A program made the translations under genes and the position numbers. The notes under the pieces are model-generated. The model had not been told where the DNA came from, made no database searches, and worked only from the letters and a program-made list of their open reading frames with translations. Below, piece after piece: positions 1 through 8,119 of a stretch of 31,910 nt of DNA. Position 1 is the first letter of the stretch. Every line of letters starts with the position of its first letter. Location of the stretch: contig JAEDES010000011.1 of assembly GCA_016293205.1 (NCBI GenBank), forward strand, positions 1-31,910, written 5' to 3'. This DNA is from Bacilli bacterium. Lineage in GTDB: Bacteria; Bacillota_I; Bacilli_A; RF39; UBA660.

Positions 1-64
1 TTTTTTTATCAAATTTATTTTTATATCTATTCATAAATTTTAATTTATAAATAAAATTCTGCAC
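1..64 (-). CDS. 5' end of a second BspA-like paralogue (partial)
   Basis: The first 55 bases of the window are identical to 4933-4987, which encode the signal-anchor start of the large BspA-like protein. Read on the minus strand from 64 they give V/M-QNFIYKLKFMNRYKNKFDKK, against MKKFIYKLKFMNRYKNKFDK in the complete copy. The position of the ATG in the complete copy is a GTG here (62-64). A GGAGAGG ribosome site lies just upstream at about 72-78, and a promoter lies at 104-132. An in-frame ATG at 32-34 has no ribosome site. The gene runs off the left edge, so only about 21 codons are visible. I infer a tandem surface-protein paralogue; its repeat region cannot be seen. Confidence 0.75.
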   Translation of the reverse strand, partial: MQNFIYKLKFMNRYKNKFDKK

Positions 65-103
65 TACTCTACCTCTCCATCTTAATACAATATTCTTATA
101 TAC

Positions 104-132
104 ATTATACTACGAAGTACAAGTTAAGTAAA
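104..132 (-). promoter_or_regulatory. Promoter of the second BspA-like paralogue
   Basis: On the minus strand there is TTTACT (127-132), a 17-bp spacer and a perfect TATAAT (104-109). It lies about 40 bases before the GTG start at 64 and just downstream of the terminator of the complete paralogue, so each copy appears to be its own transcription unit. Confidence 0.6.
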
Positions 133-155
133 TTAACAAAACAACAAAAATATAT

Positions 156-184
156 AAAAAAAGAGAATCCTATTGAGGATCCTC
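156..184 (-). terminator. Rho-independent terminator of the BspA-like gene
   Basis: Minus-strand transcript: a 9-bp stem (GAGGATCCT with AGGATTCTC, one G-U pair), a 4-base loop and seven Us. It overlaps the last codons and the TAG stop (170-172). Confidence 0.8.
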
Positions 185-3100
185 ACTTCCTTCATTAAAA
201 GTTACATATGCTAAACTAGCATCAATTAAATCTGTTGCTGCTGGAAAACGATAGGAAGTAATTCCATCAGTTACAACTTGATATACAAGAGCATAAGTTA
301 AATCATCTGTATAAATTAAATCATTATTGTTAACAAAACCTCTTGTATCATAACTACTATCAACCCAAGTAGCCCAAGTCATGCCTTGTTCAGCTGTATA
401 AGTAACACCATCAATTGTAAAATTAAATGTAACTGGTTTAGTTTTAAGATATCCACCTACTCCAGTATGAGCATTTGTCTTATCAACAACACTTGAATTA
501 TAATTTGGAAGTTTTGGAACAGAACTAAACATATTTGAAGATTCCGTAACATTTTCAGTACTCCAATTTTCACCAACATAAATATTTTGAACATTATAAC
601 TATTATAAAACATTTGAGACATATCAGTTGCATTTTTAGTATTAAGAGTTGAAAGATCAATAGTTGTAATCTTTCTTGCATATGAAAGAAAATTTTTAAA
701 TGTAGTTGAGTTAGAAGTATCCCAAGTAACTACAATCGTAGTAACAGTAGGATCAAGTCCACCATATCCCTTTAGAGAATTTTCAAAAGCCGTACCGCTT
801 GATGTATTCCATGTATTAATATCACCAACACTATAGTTAGCTGCTGACTGACCTGTTCCACCAAGAATATAACTAAAATCTGTATTTTTAGACATATCCC
901 AAGCAGTATAAGTTGTACCATCATCTCTAATAATTGTTTTAGTACTTATATCACCAAAATTAAATTCTGATGCATCATGTCCAAAAAAGTTAAACATACC
1001 TCTCATATTTGTACCATTGCTTGTATTCCATCTATCAAGATTACCAACATCTATAGAAGTATTATATCTACCTACGCCTTGAAACATCCTCGAAAAATTA
1101 GTAACATTTGAAACATCCCAATTACTTAAATTACCAATCGAATTATTAGTACCCATAGTTCCAATATTTCTAAACATTCCACTCAAATCAGTTGCACTAC
1201 TAACATCCCAATTAGAAACATTTAATGAAATATTACTAGCCTTATATCCAGCCTCATCAAACATATATGTAAAAATTTCCCCTTTAGAAACGTCCCATGT
1301 ACTTAAATCTCCTACATACCATGTTGACGCTTTATATCCAGTTTCAGCAAACATATATTGAAAATTAGTAACATTAGATACATCCCAATTGCTTAAATCT
1401 CCTACATTAAATTCTGATGCACTATATCCGGCACAATTAAAAACAGAATTTAAAATAGTATTATGAGAAACATCCCATGTACTTAAATCTCCTACATACC
1501 ACGTTGTTGCATTATATCCAGAATTAGTAAAGAAATTATTTATACCAGTTACAGAAGAAGTTCTCCATAAACCTAAATTACCTAAATTAAATTCTGATGC
1601 ATTATAACCAGCATTCAAAAATATTGAATTCATATTAACTGCTTTAGATACATCCCAAGTACTTATATCACCAATATTCCATGTAGTAGCAGAATATCCC
1701 GCAGAAGAAAACATACAAGTATAAGTAGTAGCAGAATTCATTCCCCAAGTACCAATATTTCCTAAATCAAACACAGAACTACTATATCCAGCTTCAGAAA
1801 ACATATAAGTAACATCTATTACATTTGGTAAACTCCAACTACTTAAATTACCAATTGCCCACGTAGTTGCATTGTATCCAGCTTCATTAAACATATAACT
1901 CATATTGGTTGCAGCATTACTAACATTCCAATTACCAATGTTTCCCAAATTAAATTCTGACGCATTATATCCAGCTTTATAAAACATATAACTAAAGTCC
2001 GTAACACCAGATGCATCCCATCCACCAAGATCTCCTATATACCATGTCGGCGCAGTATAACCCGCTCTATAAAACATATATGACATATTTGTAGTTGTAG
2101 AATCTAACGTCCAATTACCAATATCACCTAAACTAAATACTTCAGATTTATAACCAGCTCTATAAAACATATAACTCATATCAACAGCATTTCCTACATT
2201 CCATGTACTTATATCCCCAATAGAAAAAAGTGTAGTTGTATATCCTGTTCCTCTAAACATCTGCTTCATCGTAGTAACATTTATAGGATTCCAATTATCT
2301 AAATTACCAATAGAAAAATTAGTTGAATTATATCCCATATTTTGGAACATATTCTCCATTGTTGTAACTGCACTTACATCCCATCCAGATAAATCTAAAC
2401 TTAAATTAGGAACATTATATCCTGTTTCTTTAAACATATTAGACATATCAGTAACACTGCTTGTATCCCAATTACCAATATTTCCCACATAAAAATCTGA
2501 AGAATTATGTCCTGCCCAAGCAAACATTGTACTCATTTTTGTAACACTACCTGTATTCCAATTACTTAAGTCTCCAACATTAAAATTAGTTGCTTCATAT
2601 CCTGCTCCAGCAAACATATAATGCATATTTGTAACCTTTGATACATTCCAATTACTTAAATCTCCTACAGACCAATCAAGATCATTTTCACCAGGAAAAT
2701 TGAATAAACCAGCCATATTAGTAACACTACCTGTATCCCAATTACTTAAATCACCTATGTAAAAATCATCAGTCTTTCTTACAGTAGCTCCAAACATATA
2801 AGAAATATCCGTTTTATTAGACATATCCCAAGCTATATAAGTAGTTCCATCTTCCAACTCAACTGTTTTAGTAGCAAGATTACCAATGTTAAAAGGAGCA
2901 ACACCATTACATCCTAATCTATGAAACATAGAAGTCATAATAGTAGCACTAGATACATCCCAATTACTTAAATCTCCAATAGAAACACTTGTAGCATTAT
3001 ATACAGCCTCTTTAAACATCTCTTCAAATGTAGTAACAGCTTTAGGTCTCCAAGCACTTAAATTTAATGTAATTGTATTAACTTTTTCATATCCTATTTG

Positions 3101-4996
3101 GTAAAACATTCTATACATCGTTGTAACATTTGAAACATCCCAATTAGAAAGCAAACCAACATTCCACGTTTCAGAATACTTTCCTGCTAAACTAAATGTT
3201 TCATACATGCTTGTTGCACTACTTGTATCCCAGTTGCTTAGATCACCAACAGTAAAATTAGTTGCTTTATAACCAGCTGCCTTAAACATAGACCTAAATT
3301 CAGTAACACTTGATACATCCCAATTACTTAAATCTCCAATAGACCATTCAAGATCATTTTCTCCAGTTGCATTAAACGTTGCACGAAAAGTAGTAACTTT
3401 ACCAGTATTCCAATTACTTAAATCTCCTATATACCAATCAGATGCATTATGACCAGCACTACCAAACATATAACCCATATCGGTAACCTTTCCAGTATCC
3501 CAATTACCTAAATTACCAACATTAAAAGTAGTTGCTTTATATCCAGATTTATAGAATAGTAATTTGAAATTTTTAACATTACTTGTATCCCATTTATCAA
3601 TCCCAGTAAGTATGTAAGAAGTTGTATTCAAGCCAGATTCTCTGAACATATTATTCATATCAGTAACTTTACTTGTATTCCAATTAGAAAAATCATCAAA
3701 AACTAATGATGTATCATTATCTGCTATATTAGCAAACATAAGACTAAGGTTTAAAACATTAGAAGTATCAAAATCCCCATATCCACTTACATTCCAATTT
3801 GTCGCAATATTTCCAGAATATCTAAACATTGCAATCATATTAGTAACATTACTTGTATCAATACCACTAACATTAATATTTAAAGTCGAAGTTTTATATC
3901 CAGTATAATAGAATAAACCTTCCATAGTAGTAACATTACTCGTATTCCATTTACTTATATCAATAGATACTGAAGTTGCTGCATTATAACCCACCGCATA
4001 AAAAGCATAACTCATATTAGTAACATTAGAAGTATCCATATTACTTACAAACGACATATCAACAGATGAACTTTTATTTCCAAAATGAAGAAACATTCTA
4101 TCCATATTAGTAACTAAACTAGTATCTAATAAATCAAAATTATTAATTGTATTAACATTCATAAAAGGATAAACAGTATTATTTTCTCCAGTTGGTAAAC
4201 TGCAAAATGCAAAAGAAGAATCAGGATTGGCATAAATCTTACCTTTTCCATTACCAACTATATGAAGTGTATAATCAGTAAGTATATATGCTGTAACTTT
4301 ACCATTATTTAATTCTGTCGCATCCCAAGATTGTAAGACTAAATTTTCATCAACTTCATATGTATCGTGAAAAGTAATTGCTTTAATATTTGATCTTGAA
4401 ATATCACTCTTATACCAAGAAGCATTGGCTGCTAACATTGGAAGTCCATATCGATCAAACTCTAATTCTAAAACAACTTCATCTATAGTATTTGAAGGAA
4501 GTGAAGTAACTGAAGAATTATATTTAAATCTCATATTAATTTCTTTTACTTCTCCAGGTAAAATCTTACCACCTAACTCATAATCTATTAATTCATATGA
4601 AATAAATTCATTATTATCAACATTACTAATAATTTCAGTAATTTCCATATCTAAATCACTAAGATTAGAAACTACAAATTTATAATTAACAACACCATCT
4701 AAAGAATCTAATCTAATTCCAGTTTTAATAGTATTTTTAGAATAACTTGGAGAATATAATTCTAAAGCAGAATTTTCAACCCCAACTAGATTAATAGAAC
4801 TAACTCTTATATCTTCATCTACTCTAACATAAGCATCCCCTGTAACACTCATAGTAGAATTTATCGCACTATAAACCATTGTTTGAAAATAAAATAATGA
4901 AAAACACATAAGCGCAAGAAAAATAAATCTGATTTTTTTATCAAATTTATTTTTATATCTATTCATAAATTTTAATTTATAAATAAACTTTTTCAT
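170..4996 (-). CDS. BspA-like (DUF285) giant repeat surface protein
   Basis: A 1608-residue secreted repeat protein. A basic n-region (about residues 1-22) and a hydrophobic segment (about 23-43) form a signal peptide or anchor. Residues about 45-190 look like a beta-rich domain. From about residue 285 to 1510 there are roughly 40 copies of the BspA/DUF285 motif (NWDTSNVTNMSYMF type), most in a longer unit of about 33 residues with AGYNAT and GDLSNW segments. Two units carry a variant insert (DDGTTYTAWDMS type). The C-terminal about 90 residues form a non-repeat domain (TYTAEQGMTWATWVD). I see no LPXTG motif; the protein ends in EGSEDPQ. DUF285 proteins are usually surface adhesins of gut and oral bacteria; the ligand here is unknown. 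It has its own promoter and terminator and lies next to a paralogue and a two-component system. Confidence 0.9.
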   Translation of the reverse strand: MKKFIYKLKFMNRYKNKFDKKIRFIFLALMCFSLFYFQTMVYSAINSTMSVTGDAYVRVDEDIRVSSINLVGVENSALELYSPSYSKNTIKTGIRLDSLDGVVNYKFVVSNLSDLDMEITEIISNVDNNEFISYELIDYELGGKILPGEVKEINMRFKYNSSVTSLPSNTIDEVVLELEFDRYGLPMLAANASWYKSDISRSNIKAITFHDTYEVDENLVLQSWDATELNNGKVTAYILTDYTLHIVGNGKGKIYANPDSSFAFCSLPTGENNTVYPFMNVNTINNFDLLDTSLVTNMDRMFLHFGNKSSSVDMSFVSNMDTSNVTNMSYAFYAVGYNAATSVSIDISKWNTSNVTTMEGLFYYTGYKTSTLNINVSGIDTSNVTNMIAMFRYSGNIATNWNVSGYGDFDTSNVLNLSLMFANIADNDTSLVFDDFSNWNTSKVTDMNNMFRESGLNTTSYILTGIDKWDTSNVKNFKLLFYKSGYKATTFNVGNLGNWDTGKVTDMGYMFGSAGHNASDWYIGDLSNWNTGKVTTFRATFNATGENDLEWSIGDLSNWDVSSVTEFRSMFKAAGYKATNFTVGDLSNWDTSSATSMYETFSLAGKYSETWNVGLLSNWDVSNVTTMYRMFYQIGYEKVNTITLNLSAWRPKAVTTFEEMFKEAVYNATSVSIGDLSNWDVSSATIMTSMFHRLGCNGVAPFNIGNLATKTVELEDGTTYIAWDMSNKTDISYMFGATVRKTDDFYIGDLSNWDTGSVTNMAGLFNFPGENDLDWSVGDLSNWNVSKVTNMHYMFAGAGYEATNFNVGDLSNWNTGSVTKMSTMFAWAGHNSSDFYVGNIGNWDTSSVTDMSNMFKETGYNVPNLSLDLSGWDVSAVTTMENMFQNMGYNSTNFSIGNLDNWNPINVTTMKQMFRGTGYTTTLFSIGDISTWNVGNAVDMSYMFYRAGYKSEVFSLGDIGNWTLDSTTTNMSYMFYRAGYTAPTWYIGDLGGWDASGVTDFSYMFYKAGYNASEFNLGNIGNWNVSNAATNMSYMFNEAGYNATTWAIGNLSSWSLPNVIDVTYMFSEAGYSSSVFDLGNIGTWGMNSATTYTCMFSSAGYSATTWNIGDISTWDVSKAVNMNSIFLNAGYNASEFNLGNLGLWRTSSVTGINNFFTNSGYNATTWYVGDLSTWDVSHNTILNSVFNCAGYSASEFNVGDLSNWDVSNVTNFQYMFAETGYKASTWYVGDLSTWDVSKGEIFTYMFDEAGYKASNISLNVSNWDVSSATDLSGMFRNIGTMGTNNSIGNLSNWDVSNVTNFSRMFQGVGRYNTSIDVGNLDRWNTSNGTNMRGMFNFFGHDASEFNFGDISTKTIIRDDGTTYTAWDMSKNTDFSYILGGTGQSAANYSVGDINTWNTSSGTAFENSLKGYGGLDPTVTTIVVTWDTSNSTTFKNFLSYARKITTIDLSTLNTKNATDMSQMFYNSYNVQNIYVGENWSTENVTESSNMFSSVPKLPNYNSSVVDKTNAHTGVGGYLKTKPVTFNFTIDGVTYTAEQGMTWATWVDSSYDTRGFVNNNDLIYTDDLTYALVYQVVTDGITSYRFPAATDLIDASLAYVTFNEGSEDPQ

Positions 4997-5037
4997 TACT
5001 CTACTACTCCATCATATAGCACATTATCTTAACTTAA

Positions 5038-5067
5038 ATTATACCATTTTTTGTCATAATATGTAAA
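5038..5067 (-). promoter_or_regulatory. Promoter of the BspA-like gene
   Basis: On the minus strand there is TTTACA (5062-5067), an 18-bp spacer and TATAAT (5038-5043), about 40 bases before the ATG at 4996. It lies just after the terminator of the histidine kinase gene. Confidence 0.6.
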
Positions 5068-5090
5068 TAAAATTTATGTGAAAGAAAACA

Positions 5091-5117
5091 AAAAAAGGAC
5101 TATTTTAAAGTCCCTTT
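5091..5117 (-). terminator. Terminator of the two-component operon
   Basis: Minus-strand transcript: AAAGGGACT, a short A/U loop, AGTCCTTTT and a U run. It overlaps the kinase stop codon (TAG at 5100-5102). Confidence 0.7.
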
Positions 5118-6377
5118 TGTAATAATGAAAGATACACCTTTTTTTTCATTTTTTATACTTATATCATAATTCATAATATTAAGTGTTTTCTTAACAATAG
5201 ATAAGCCAAGCCCAAATTCACCCTTGATCCCTTTTCGGAAAGGAGTAAAGATTCCTTCAAGTAGATCATTATCAATATTATCGCCATCGTTATATAAAAT
5301 AAGTTTATTCTGCTTAGCTGTAATTTTAATAGTTGTATATGCATATCTCATAAAATTACTAATTAAGTTATCAAATATAATTTCCCAGTGTTCAAAAGTC
5401 CCATAATACTTAGACTTTTCATCAATAGATACAATAAAATTTATATCTTTTCTATGAAATTTAAATTTTTCTACTTCATCGTTAATTATTTTTTTCATAT
5501 CCACTAGTTCATTTGTAACTTTCTTACTATTTTTGAGATAATCAAGTTTATTTAAATAAAGAAGTGAGTGTACTTTTTGTTCTAATTTTTGTGTCTGTTG
5601 TTTTATTACAGATAATGCTGTTTTTTCATCCTCTACATTATCTTCTACTGCTTCCACATAAGACTTTATAACGGTGAGAGGTGTTTTAAAGTCATGTGAA
5701 ATATTTTGATACATTTGATTACGAAATTCTTCCTGATTAATTAAAGAAAGTCGCATATCTTCTATTGCTAATCCAAGTGATCTTAATTCATCATCTTGAT
5801 CAAATTGAATACTATGATCAAAATTAACATTATCAATATTATCAATTTTTAATTTAAGTTTTTCTATCTTTCTAACTAATAATGTCGACCATAATACCAA
5901 TATTAATCCAATAACTAAAAATGTTCCTAAAACTATTGGGAATATTGCTGATATTAAAGCTACTTTAGTAGATTCAATATACTTATCATTGGTTAGTGCA
6001 ATCTTTGTGATTCCTTTGTCTTTAATAGTATAGTAGTAATAATTTTTATGATTATAAATAAATTTTCCATGTGTTTTGCTAATCTTCTTTAGTAACTTTT
6101 CTACGTCGTCAACATTAATAACTTCATCTAAGTTATCACTATAAGCGCTTTTTCCATTAACTACATAAATATAAGCAACTTCAGTGTCTAATAATAACTT
6201 ATCTACATCATTATTAATTACTTTTAATGGTTCACTAAGATAATTATAAATATTTGATTCTGCAAATGGAATAAGTATTTGCGGTAATACTACTCCAAGT
6301 GAGGTAAACAATAAAACAAACGCTATACCAACTAAGGCTAAAAGCTGTTGGCTAAGTTTAATCTTCCCGTTTTTCAT
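5100..6377 (-). CDS. Sensor histidine kinase
   Basis: A 425-residue membrane histidine kinase. There are two membrane segments (about 10-32 and 138-164) around an extracytoplasmic sensor of about 105 residues, then a HAMP-like linker. The HisKA H-box QNISHDFKTPLT has the phosphorylated His at about 228. The HATPase has an N-box (about 333-345, DNLISNFMRYA), a G1 box (NDGDNID, about 363) and a G2 box (KGEFGLGLSI, about 385). It is translationally coupled to the response regulator through an ATGA overlap. The sensor domain is not one I can name. The next gene downstream is the BspA-like protein, but a terminator and a separate promoter lie between them. The signal is unknown. Confidence 0.93.
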   Translation of the reverse strand: MKNGKIKLSQQLLALVGIAFVLLFTSLGVVLPQILIPFAESNIYNYLSEPLKVINNDVDKLLLDTEVAYIYVVNGKSAYSDNLDEVINVDDVEKLLKKISKTHGKFIYNHKNYYYYTIKDKGITKIALTNDKYIESTKVALISAIFPIVLGTFLVIGLILVLWSTLLVRKIEKLKLKIDNIDNVNFDHSIQFDQDDELRSLGLAIEDMRLSLINQEEFRNQMYQNISHDFKTPLTVIKSYVEAVEDNVEDEKTALSVIKQQTQKLEQKVHSLLYLNKLDYLKNSKKVTNELVDMKKIINDEVEKFKFHRKDINFIVSIDEKSKYYGTFEHWEIIFDNLISNFMRYAYTTIKITAKQNKLILYNDGDNIDNDLLEGIFTPFRKGIKGEFGLGLSIVKKTLNIMNYDISIKNEKKGVSFIITKGTLK

Positions 6378-7027
6378 GACAATCTATACCCATATCCATA
6401 AATAGATTTCAAATTAATATTAGGAAGTTTCTTTCTAAGTCTTCTGATCAAATCGTCAACAACACGATCAGAACCAAAATAATCACTTCCCCAAACTGAA
6501 GCAAGTATTTCTTCCCTAGAAAAACATTTATCTTTATTCTTAAAAAATAACATAAATAAATCAAATTCTAATGTTGTTAGTACTATTTCTTTATCATTTT
6601 CATAGATGCATCTCTTATCAAGATCAATATTATATCCTTCATATAAAGTATTTTCATTTTTACCATATACTCTTTTAATAATATTATTAACTCTAAGTAC
6701 TAACTCTTTAGGAGAATAAGGTTTAGTAATATAATCATCACTACCAAGTTCTAATCCCAGTATTTTATCTAAGTCTTGATCTCTTGCTGAAGTAAAAATA
6801 ACTGGAACCTCACTATTATCTTTTCTAATAGCTTTGATTATATCATAACCATTAACATCATCTCCTAGCATAATATCTAGTATCCATAAATCAATTTTGT
6901 TACCAATATAATTAATTGCATCATTACCTTTATCAAAAGTAACAACTTGATAATTAGCTTTTTCTAAATAGTTTTTTATAAGTTTTAATAAATCTGTTTC
7001 ATCTTCCACTAATCCAATAATATACAT
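6374..7027 (-). CDS. OmpR-family response regulator
   Basis: A 217-residue receiver plus winged-helix regulator. The receiver has acidic residues VEDE (8-10), phospho-acceptor Asp at about 51 (WILDIM), Thr79 (IFTSARD) and Lys102 (YITKPYSP). The C-terminal half is an OmpR/PhoB winged helix (from about 127). I place the start at the ATG at 7025-7027 because GGTGGGTGA lies 5-12 bases before it; an in-frame TTG at 7040-7042 has no ribosome site. The gene ends in TGA overlapping the kinase ATG. Direct repeats and promoters in the leader (7070-7330) suggest autoregulation, which is inference. Targets are unknown. Confidence 0.93.
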   Translation of the reverse strand: MYIIGLVEDETDLLKLIKNYLEKANYQVVTFDKGNDAINYIGNKIDLWILDIMLGDDVNGYDIIKAIRKDNSEVPVIFTSARDQDLDKILGLELGSDDYITKPYSPKELVLRVNNIIKRVYGKNENTLYEGYNIDLDKRCIYENDKEIVLTTLEFDLFMLFFKNKDKCFSREEILASVWGSDYFGSDRVVDDLIRRLRKKLPNINLKSIYGYGYRLS

Positions 7028-7069
7028 AACGTCACCCACCAATAGTATATCACTATTTTTTATATTTTA

Positions 7070-7174
7070 CTAACTACTTATAGGCATCCCCTCCTTAAAT
7101 AGATTTTTAAACACCTTATAATAATTCTCCTTTCCTAAGAATAATTTAGTCCATTCATCTGTCGAATAAAACAT
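7070..7174 (-). CDS. Possible 34-residue ORF in the response-regulator leader
   Basis: An ATG at 7172-7174 opens a 34-codon frame ending in TAG (7070-7072), 42 bases before the regulator start. It begins MFYSTDEWTKLFLGKENYYK and ends in MPISS. The composition (W, Y, F, K, E) looks protein-like for so AT-rich a region. No clear ribosome site precedes the ATG, and the frame upstream closes at a TAG. It could be a leader peptide, a small signalling protein or the remnant of a longer gene. AAGGAGG-like motifs inside it fall in Lys-Glu/Gly codons and need not be ribosome sites. I do not recognise the family. Confidence 0.35.
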   Translation of the reverse strand: MFYSTDEWTKLFLGKENYYKVFKNLFKEGMPISS

Positions 7175-7204
7175 TAAAATGAACTATTCTAAAAATTTAT
7201 ATAA

Positions 7205-7233
7205 AAATTAAATAATAAATATTAAGTTGTCAA
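7205..7233 (-). promoter_or_regulatory. Possible proximal promoter of the two-component operon
   Basis: On the minus strand a perfect TTGACA (7228-7233), a 17-bp spacer and TAATTT (7205-7210, keeping the key first, second and sixth bases). A transcript from here would carry the 34-codon ORF, the regulator and the kinase. Confidence 0.4.
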
Positions 7234-7279
7234 AAATATGTATTTACCTAATCTATAATCATCCCTCCTTTATGACTTA

Positions 7280-7330
7280 AGTATAGCAACTAAATATGTA
7301 AGAATTATTAAAGAATTATGGGAAATTATG
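7280..7330 (-). promoter_or_regulatory. Extended -10 promoter with tandem 10-11 bp direct repeats
   Basis: On the minus strand TGCTATACT forms an extended -10 (7280-7288). Upstream of it on the plus strand, GAATTAT occurs at 7302-7308 and 7313-7319 and AAATTAT at 7323-7329, a spacing of 11 then 10 bp; the nearest copy covers the -35 position. This is the usual layout of OmpR/PhoB-type activator sites. Binding by the neighbouring regulator is inferred. Confidence 0.45.
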
Positions 7331-7346
7331 GGGAATAAAAAAAGAA

Positions 7347-7541
7347 CTACATAATTCTATCAATAGCTCTTTCTTGTATATCTTTACAATGTTTTTCAAC
7401 CATCTTCCTAATTTCTTCTACTGGAAATGGTGCCTTCATATATCTTTCTTTAAGTTTCTTAATATGAACAGGATTAATTCCAAAAGTACTAGCACAAACC
7501 TCATCTATCATATCTAAAACTTCTTTTTCTTTCTTAGTCAT
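7347..7541 (-). CDS. 64-residue helical protein of unknown function
   Basis: A small, charged, probably all-helical protein (64 residues, one Cys at about 16 and one near 52). It starts at an ATG that overlaps the TAA of the HAD gene (TAATG), so it is translationally coupled as the last gene of the ylbL-HAD operon. The purine-rich AAGGGAGGG ribosome site lies inside the end of the HAD gene. I recognise no domain. A weak hairpin (5 bp) followed by seven Us lies at its 3' end. Confidence 0.7.
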   Translation of the reverse strand: MTKKEKEVLDMIDEVCASTFGINPVHIKKLKERYMKAPFPVEEIRKMVEKHCKDIQERAIDRIM

Positions 7542-8098
7542 TAACCTTCCCTCCTTAATTTTTCTATATATTCTTCAACCTCCAACCAATTAGTTACATA
7601 ATCATTTTTTAAATTAAATCTTTCACGATCATCAAACAATAAACACCTACATTTATTAGATGAAATCACCTTATAATTATAAGGATCATCATCGATCATT
7701 ACATCAATATTTTGACTTTTACAAATTTCTGCTCTTTTTTCACCATAACAATCTATAAATATACCATCCACTTCTATTTCATTATCACTAAGCCATTTTC
7801 TAGTAAGTTCTTCTATATCTGTAATCTTACTACACATTCTATTATTTCTAGCTGTAATTATAAATAATTTATTACCTTTTTTTCTAAGTCTACGAAGAAC
7901 ATCTTTAGCATTTCTTTTTACAACAACACTAGTATAAATTTTTTCTAAATATGCTTCAAAAAACATATCTTTTACATCTTCATAATTCATAATCATTAAT
8001 GGATCAATATTTTCATCTTTAGCATATAAATCCATATATTCATTAACTTTCTCAGTTGTACGACAAATAGTATCATCAATATCTATACCAATTCTCAT
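7541..8098 (-). CDS. HAD-family 5'(3')-deoxyribonucleotidase-like protein
   Basis: A 185-residue HAD phosphatase-like protein. Motif I is IDIDDTI (residues about 4-10, both nucleophile and acid Asp present), motif II is LFIITARN (about 97-104) and motif III is VMIDDDPYN (about 153-161). Length and motif spacing fit the NT5C-type nucleotidases (PF06941; B. subtilis YqfW is of this type), which dephosphorylate deoxynucleoside monophosphates. The substrate is inferred. The gene lies 21 bases after the YlbL-like gene in the same operon and overlaps the following small gene by one base. Confidence 0.82.
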   Translation of the reverse strand: MRIGIDIDDTICRTTEKVNEYMDLYAKDENIDPLMIMNYEDVKDMFFEAYLEKIYTSVVVKRNAKDVLRRLRKKGNKLFIITARNNRMCSKITDIEELTRKWLSDNEIEVDGIFIDCYGEKRAEICKSQNIDVMIDDDPYNYKVISSNKCRCLLFDDRERFNLKNDYVTNWLEVEEYIEKLRREG

Positions 8099-8119
8099 AT
8101 CATCACCATCTTAAATATA

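Noticed and set aside
457..681. Minus-strand alternative frame inside the BspA-like gene
   Set aside because: It is an out-of-frame shadow of the repeats, low in complexity and without a start signal.
800..4100. Regular repeats resembling satellite DNA or a CRISPR-like array
   Set aside because: The periodicity follows codons of the DUF285 units and the DNA diverges at third positions; there are no identical repeats with unique spacers.
7081..7100. AAGGAGG before an ATG encoding five residues as a separate gene
   Set aside because: The spacing is too short for initiation and the motif is within Lys-Glu-Gly codons of the 34-codon frame.
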